A stretch of DNA of 7,866 nucleotides, taken from NCBI GenBank assembly GCA_013696665.1, contig JACCYC010000252.1:1-7866 (forward strand), given 5' to 3'. This stretch comes from Burkholderiaceae bacterium (lineage in GTDB: Bacteria > Pseudomonadota > Gammaproteobacteria > Burkholderiales > Burkholderiaceae_F). Below, piece after piece: positions 5,745 through 7,866 of this stretch; positions within the stretch are counted from its first letter, which is position 1, and every line of letters starts with the position of its first letter. The position numbers and the translations under genes were made by a program. The notes beneath the pieces were generated by a model. The model made no database searches. It had not been told where the DNA came from and was given only the letters and a program-made list of their open reading frames with translations.

Positions 5745-6115
5745 TGCAGCGCGCTTGGTTTTGATAATACAAATTCGGGGATATTGGCTTCGAAGTGAGT
5801 GCCGTCGACGCCGACGCAGTGATAGGTACCCCGCATCGAGCCCACTGGCGTTTCAAGAGGGCAGCCACTGGTGTATTCGAACGCCTCACCGGGTTCGAGC
5901 ACCGGCTGCTCACCCACGACGCCGTCACCTTCGACTTCCTCGACCTTGTTATTCGCGTCTGTGATGATCCAGTGGCGCGAGAGCAGCTGCGCTTTCGCAT
6001 CGCCGGTGTTCTTGATCGTCACCGTGTACGCGAACATGAAGCGTTCTTCGGACGCATCCGAGTAGTCGGGCAGGAACTGCGGGCGCACGCTCACCGCGAA
6101 TTGGTACTTGGCCAT
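5741..6115 (-). CDS. apaG: ApaG domain protein
   Basis: A 124-residue protein of full family length with an immunoglobulin/fibronectin-III-like beta fold. The name comes from the E. coli apa operon; related domains occur in eukaryotic F-box proteins, and the bacterial role (proposed links to protein-protein interaction and metal or nucleotide binding) is not settled. The conserved core is unmistakable: residues 63-98 carry Gly-x-Gly-Val-Val-Gly-x-Gln-Pro, then Leu-x-Pro-Gly-Glu-x-Phe-x-Tyr-Thr-Ser-Gly, then Thr-Pro-x-Gly-x-Met-x-Gly-x-Tyr. It diverges from rpe across a 62-base spacer and probably precedes mltA in transcription. No strong ribosome-binding site is seen before ATG 6115-6113, but the Met-Ala-Lys-Tyr start fits the family. 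Confidence 0.94.
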   Translation of the reverse strand: MAKYQFAVSVRPQFLPDYSDASEERFMFAYTVTIKNTGDAKAQLLSRHWIITDANNKVEEVEGDGVVGEQPVLEPGEAFEYTSGCPLETPVGSMRGTYHCVGVDGTHFEANIPEFVLSKPSALH

Positions 6116-6149
6116 TGGGCAGTCGTCGATCTGTCGGAGGGCTGACCCT

Positions 6150-6155
6150 TAGAAT
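6150..6155 (+). promoter_or_regulatory. Possible -10 box for rpe
   Basis: TAGAAT lies 22 bases before the rpe start, within the 62-base apaG-rpe divergent spacer. A start point about 7 bases downstream would leave a short leader containing the GAGG ribosome-binding site (6169-6172). The hexamer 17 bases upstream (CGATCT) is a poor -35, so confidence is low. Confidence 0.35.
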
Positions 6156-6177
6156 AAACGCATCCGACGAGGTTCCG

Positions 6178-6882
6178 ATGACGACAAGAAACTACCGAAT
6201 CGCCCCCAGCATTTTGTCTGCAGATTTTGCACGGCTGGGCGAAGAGGTCAAGGCGGTCGTTGCTGCAGGGGCCGACTGGATTCATTTTGATGTGATGGAT
6301 AACCATTATGTGCCGAACCTGACGATCGGCCCATTGGTATGCAAAGCGATTCGCCCGCATGTGAAGGTGCCGATCGACATTCATTTGATGATCAAGCCGG
6401 TCGATCGCATCATTCCAGACTTTGCCAACGCCGGCGCCAATATCATCACTTTTCATCCCGAAGCCTCTGATCACATCGATCGCACGCTGTCGCTGATTCG
6501 CGAATCGGGCTGCATGGGTGGCCTCGTATTTAACCCGGCAACACCGCTGACCTACATGGATCACGTCATGGACAAGCTCGATGTCGTGCTGTTGATGTCG
6601 GTCAACCCGGGTTTTGGCGGGCAGGCGTTCATCGCCGAGTCATTGCACAAGGTCGCCGCGGCGCGTGCCAAGGTCGATGCGTATAAACGAACGACCGGCC
6701 GCGAAATTCTGATCGAAATCGACGGCGGCGTGAAGACAGACAATATTGGCGAGATCGCGCGCGCCGGGGTCGACGTCTTCGTCGCGGGTAGCGCTATTTT
6801 TTGCGCCCCCGATGCGGCTGGCGACTACACGGGCGTAATGCGTCAATTCCGCGAGAACCTGCGCGCTTCAGCAGTGGCATGA
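6178..6882 (+). CDS. rpe: Ribulose-phosphate 3-epimerase
   Basis: A 234-residue cytoplasmic TIM-barrel enzyme that interconverts ribulose 5-phosphate and xylulose 5-phosphate in the pentose phosphate pathway (and the Calvin cycle where present). ATG 6178 follows GAGG at 6169-6172 and gives the usual N-terminus Ile-Ala-Pro-Ser-Ile-Leu-Ser-Ala-Asp. Metal and catalytic positions are all in place: His36 and Asp38 in Ile-His-Phe-Asp-Val-Met-Asp, His69 in Asp-Ile-His-Leu-Met, and Asp182 in Glu-Ile-Asp-Gly-Gly-Val. The phosphate-loop motif Asn-Pro-Gly-Phe-Gly-Gly-Gln is at 143-149. The open frame extends upstream of 6178, but the extra residues do not belong to the family. The stop overlaps the gph start (ATGA), so the two are translationally coupled. 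Confidence 0.97.
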   Translation: MTTRNYRIAPSILSADFARLGEEVKAVVAAGADWIHFDVMDNHYVPNLTIGPLVCKAIRPHVKVPIDIHLMIKPVDRIIPDFANAGANIITFHPEASDHIDRTLSLIRESGCMGGLVFNPATPLTYMDHVMDKLDVVLLMSVNPGFGGQAFIAESLHKVAAARAKVDAYKRTTGREILIEIDGGVKTDNIGEIARAGVDVFVAGSAIFCAPDAAGDYTGVMRQFRENLRASAVA

Positions 6883-7565
6883 GTGTCGGCTTTGCCGCGC
6901 GCGCTGTCTTGATCGACCTGGATGGCACGCTGGTGGATTCCTTACCCGACATTGCGTGCGCCGTGAATGCGATGCTTGCCGACCTGGGCCACAGTGCGCT
7001 GACCGTTGAGCGTATCGCCACATACGTCGGCAAGGGCATTGATGTCCTGGTGCACCGTGCGTTGACGGGCACGATGGACGATGCTGCTGCGGTTCCGCTG
7101 TTCGAACGCGCACGGCAGTCGTTTTATCAGCACTACGGCGCCGTCAACGGCAACGAGTCGCGCGTATTTGCGGAAGTGCGCGAGGCACTTGAAGACCTGC
7201 GTTCGAAGCAGCTGAAGCTCGCATGCGTAACCAACAAGCCGCGAGAGTTCACGTTTCAGCTGCTCCACAAAACCGATTTGCGCGGGGCGTTTAATTTCAT
7301 TGTGAGCGGTGATGACATTCAGCAGAAGAAACCGCATCCCGAGCCGATGCTGCATGCATCCAAGCTGCTAGGGGTCGCAGCGGTCGATGCAATTGCAATT
7401 GGCGACTCGGAAAACGATGTGCTTTCGGCGCAGGCTGCCGGCTGTCGCGTGATCGTCGTTGAGACGGGATACAACGAGGGACGATCACTATCGGAGCTCA
7501 ATGCCGATGCTATAGTCCCTTCGCTCCTTGACGCGGCCCGCCTTATCAAGCTGCAAACAGACTGA
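6879..7565 (+). CDS. gph: Phosphoglycolate phosphatase (HAD superfamily)
   Basis: A 228-residue cytoplasmic HAD hydrolase that removes phosphate from 2-phosphoglycolate, formed during DNA 3'-end repair and by Rubisco oxygenation. All four HAD motifs are visible. Motif I is Asp13-Leu-Asp15-Gly-Thr-Leu-Val-Asp-Ser (nucleophile and acid-base Asp). Motif II is Thr118-Asn-Lys-Pro, motif III is the Lys-Lys-Pro-His-Pro stretch at 150-154, and motif IV is Gly175-Asp-Ser-Glu-Asn-Asp180. A helical cap domain lies between motifs I and II. ATG 6879 is chosen because it places motif I at residue 13 and overlaps the rpe stop by four bases; earlier in-frame starts lie inside rpe. Position between rpe and trpE matches the Burkholderiales arrangement and supports Gph over other HAD phosphatases. 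Confidence 0.94.
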   Translation: MSVGFAARAVLIDLDGTLVDSLPDIACAVNAMLADLGHSALTVERIATYVGKGIDVLVHRALTGTMDDAAAVPLFERARQSFYQHYGAVNGNESRVFAEVREALEDLRSKQLKLACVTNKPREFTFQLLHKTDLRGAFNFIVSGDDIQQKKPHPEPMLHASKLLGVAAVDAIAIGDSENDVLSAQAAGCRVIVVETGYNEGRSLSELNADAIVPSLLDAARLIKLQTD

Positions 7566-7577
7566 GTACACATTCCG

Positions 7578-7664
7578 ATGTCGTTATCCTGCAAGATCAG
7601 CCGGCATTTTTCCGGGGGCGTTGCCCGGGGAGCCTGGCTTTGGCGCCGCTGCACCCGCAGCTAG
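7578..7664 (+). CDS. trpL: trp operon leader peptide (predicted)
   Basis: A 28-codon frame begins 12 bases after the gph stop: ATG 7578-7580 to TAG 7662-7664. It contains Trp-Leu-Trp (TGG codons at 7635-7637 and 7641-7643) followed by Arg-Arg-Cys-Thr-Arg-Ser and the stop. Placement before trpE and a terminator-like hairpin shortly after fit a ribosome-mediated attenuator: stalling at the Trp codons when charged tRNA-Trp is scarce would favour readthrough into trpE. The frame is not listed among ordinary proteins because of its size. A weak point is the lack of a clear ribosome-binding site before the ATG. A -10-like TATAGT lies inside the gph end at 7511-7516, without a good -35, and could serve a separate trp promoter. 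Confidence 0.7.
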   Translation: MSLSCKISRHFSGGVARGAWLWRRCTRS

Positions 7665-7672
7665 ACGCATCT

Positions 7673-7700
7673 GATGCCGTGATCTCACGGCTTCCTTTTT
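7673..7700 (+). terminator. trp attenuator terminator hairpin
   Basis: GCCGTG (7676-7681) pairs with CACGGC (7686-7691) around an ATCT loop. Two further pairs (GA with TC) extend the stem beyond one T-T mismatch, and a tract ending in five T follows (to 7700). This is the form of a Rho-independent terminator and lies between the leader peptide stop and trpE. A competing hairpin can form from ACGCAT (7665-7670) with ATGC-C-GT (7674-7680, one bulged C), which would take the left arm of the terminator and act as antiterminator. A third hairpin, GCTGC-ACCC-GCAGC (7648-7661), covers the end of the leader peptide just upstream. Confidence 0.68.
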
Positions 7701-7704
7701 CACC

Positions 7705-7720
7705 GCCGCTTCTTTGCGGC
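7705..7720 (+). other. Small hairpin between attenuator and trpE
   Basis: GCCGC-TTCTTT-GCGGC is a perfect 5-bp stem directly after the attenuator T-tract and 29 bases before the trpE start. It is too far from the trpE ribosome-binding site to block it. It may protect the 5' end of readthrough trpE mRNA or simply be a leftover of leader structure. Confidence 0.35.
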
Positions 7721-7749
7721 ACCTCAATTCAACAGCAATCGGTGACAAC

Positions 7750-7866
7750 GTGACCGAACTGGAATTCAAGGCACTCGCCGCGCAGGGGTACAACCGCATT
7801 CCATTGATCGCCGAAAGCTTCGCCGATCTTGAAACGCCGCTATCGCTTTATCTGAAGCTTGCCAAT
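7750..7866 (+). CDS. trpE: Anthranilate synthase component I (partial, N-terminal 39 residues)
   Basis: The frame opens at GTG 7750 and is still open at the window end. It begins Thr-Glu-Leu-Glu-Phe-Lys-Ala-Leu-Ala, continues Gly-Tyr-Asn-Arg-Ile-Pro-Leu, and ends in Thr-Pro-Leu-Ser-Leu-Tyr-Leu-Lys-Leu-Ala, the familiar N-terminus of betaproteobacterial TrpE. TrpE makes anthranilate from chorismate together with the glutaminase TrpG, the committed step of tryptophan synthesis. GGTGA at 7741-7745 matches the 3' side of the Shine-Dalgarno sequence at a suitable distance, which supports the GTG start; no ATG is available in frame in the leader. The Leu-Ser-Leu-Tyr-Leu-Lys-Leu segment lies where the feedback tryptophan-binding site begins in the family. 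Confidence 0.92.
   Translation, partial: MTELEFKALAAQGYNRIPLIAESFADLETPLSLYLKLAN

Noticed and set aside
6879..6882. ATGA overlap of rpe and gph as an unusual feature
   Set aside because: A common translational-coupling arrangement in operons; recorded in the gene entries only.
1..7866. CRISPR array, insertion sequence ends, toxin-antitoxin or defence genes
   Set aside because: No regularly spaced repeats, transposase motifs or toxin-antitoxin or defence-gene signatures found on reading both strands; most of the window is housekeeping genes.

Overview
This is a GC-rich bacterial chromosomal segment, most likely from a betaproteobacterium of the order Burkholderiales. The evidence is gene content and order: mltA, apaG, rpe, gph and trpE sit in the arrangement I know from that order, an FAD-dependent ubiquinone hydroxylase lies next to dsbC, and the trpE start reads like Burkholderiales TrpE. 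No mobile element, integrase, CRISPR array or phage gene is visible.

Left part (1-2100): the 3' end of a Crp/Fnr-type regulator runs into a damaged cupredoxin gene, which converges on a damaged staphylococcal-nuclease-like gene on the minus strand. Both carry what look like single-base losses. The cupredoxin has also lost a copper-ligand histidine and the first half of its domain. A stretch of about 400 bases without a recognisable gene follows, then a 35-residue lipoprotein, a spacer with several hairpins, and a minus-strand tRNA-Phe(GAA) at 2106-2181.

Middle part (2182-6177): an intact UbiH/UbiF/Coq6-family hydroxylase (aerobic ubiquinone synthesis) and dsbC (periplasmic disulfide isomerase) lie on the plus strand. 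They face mltA (outer-membrane lytic transglycosylase) and apaG on the minus strand. The dsbC and mltA stop codons touch with no spacer. In the 90-base gap between apaG and mltA, a 31-residue single-pass membrane protein is encoded on the opposite strand. Its start codon shares two bases with the mltA start, and its stop shares CTAG with the apaG stop.

Right part (6178-7866): rpe and gph are translationally coupled through an ATGA overlap. They are followed by a tryptophan leader region: a 28-residue leader peptide with a Trp-Leu-Trp motif, a terminator-type hairpin with a T-tract, and then trpE, which is cut by the window end. Rpe and Gph handle ribulose-5-phosphate and 2-phosphoglycolate, and TrpE starts tryptophan synthesis. 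The leader indicates that trpE is controlled by ribosome-mediated attenuation even though it sits close behind gph.

The most noteworthy items are the trp attenuator, the antisense micro-gene between apaG and mltA, and the cluster of decayed genes at the left edge. I see no clear sign of a wholly new multi-gene system.
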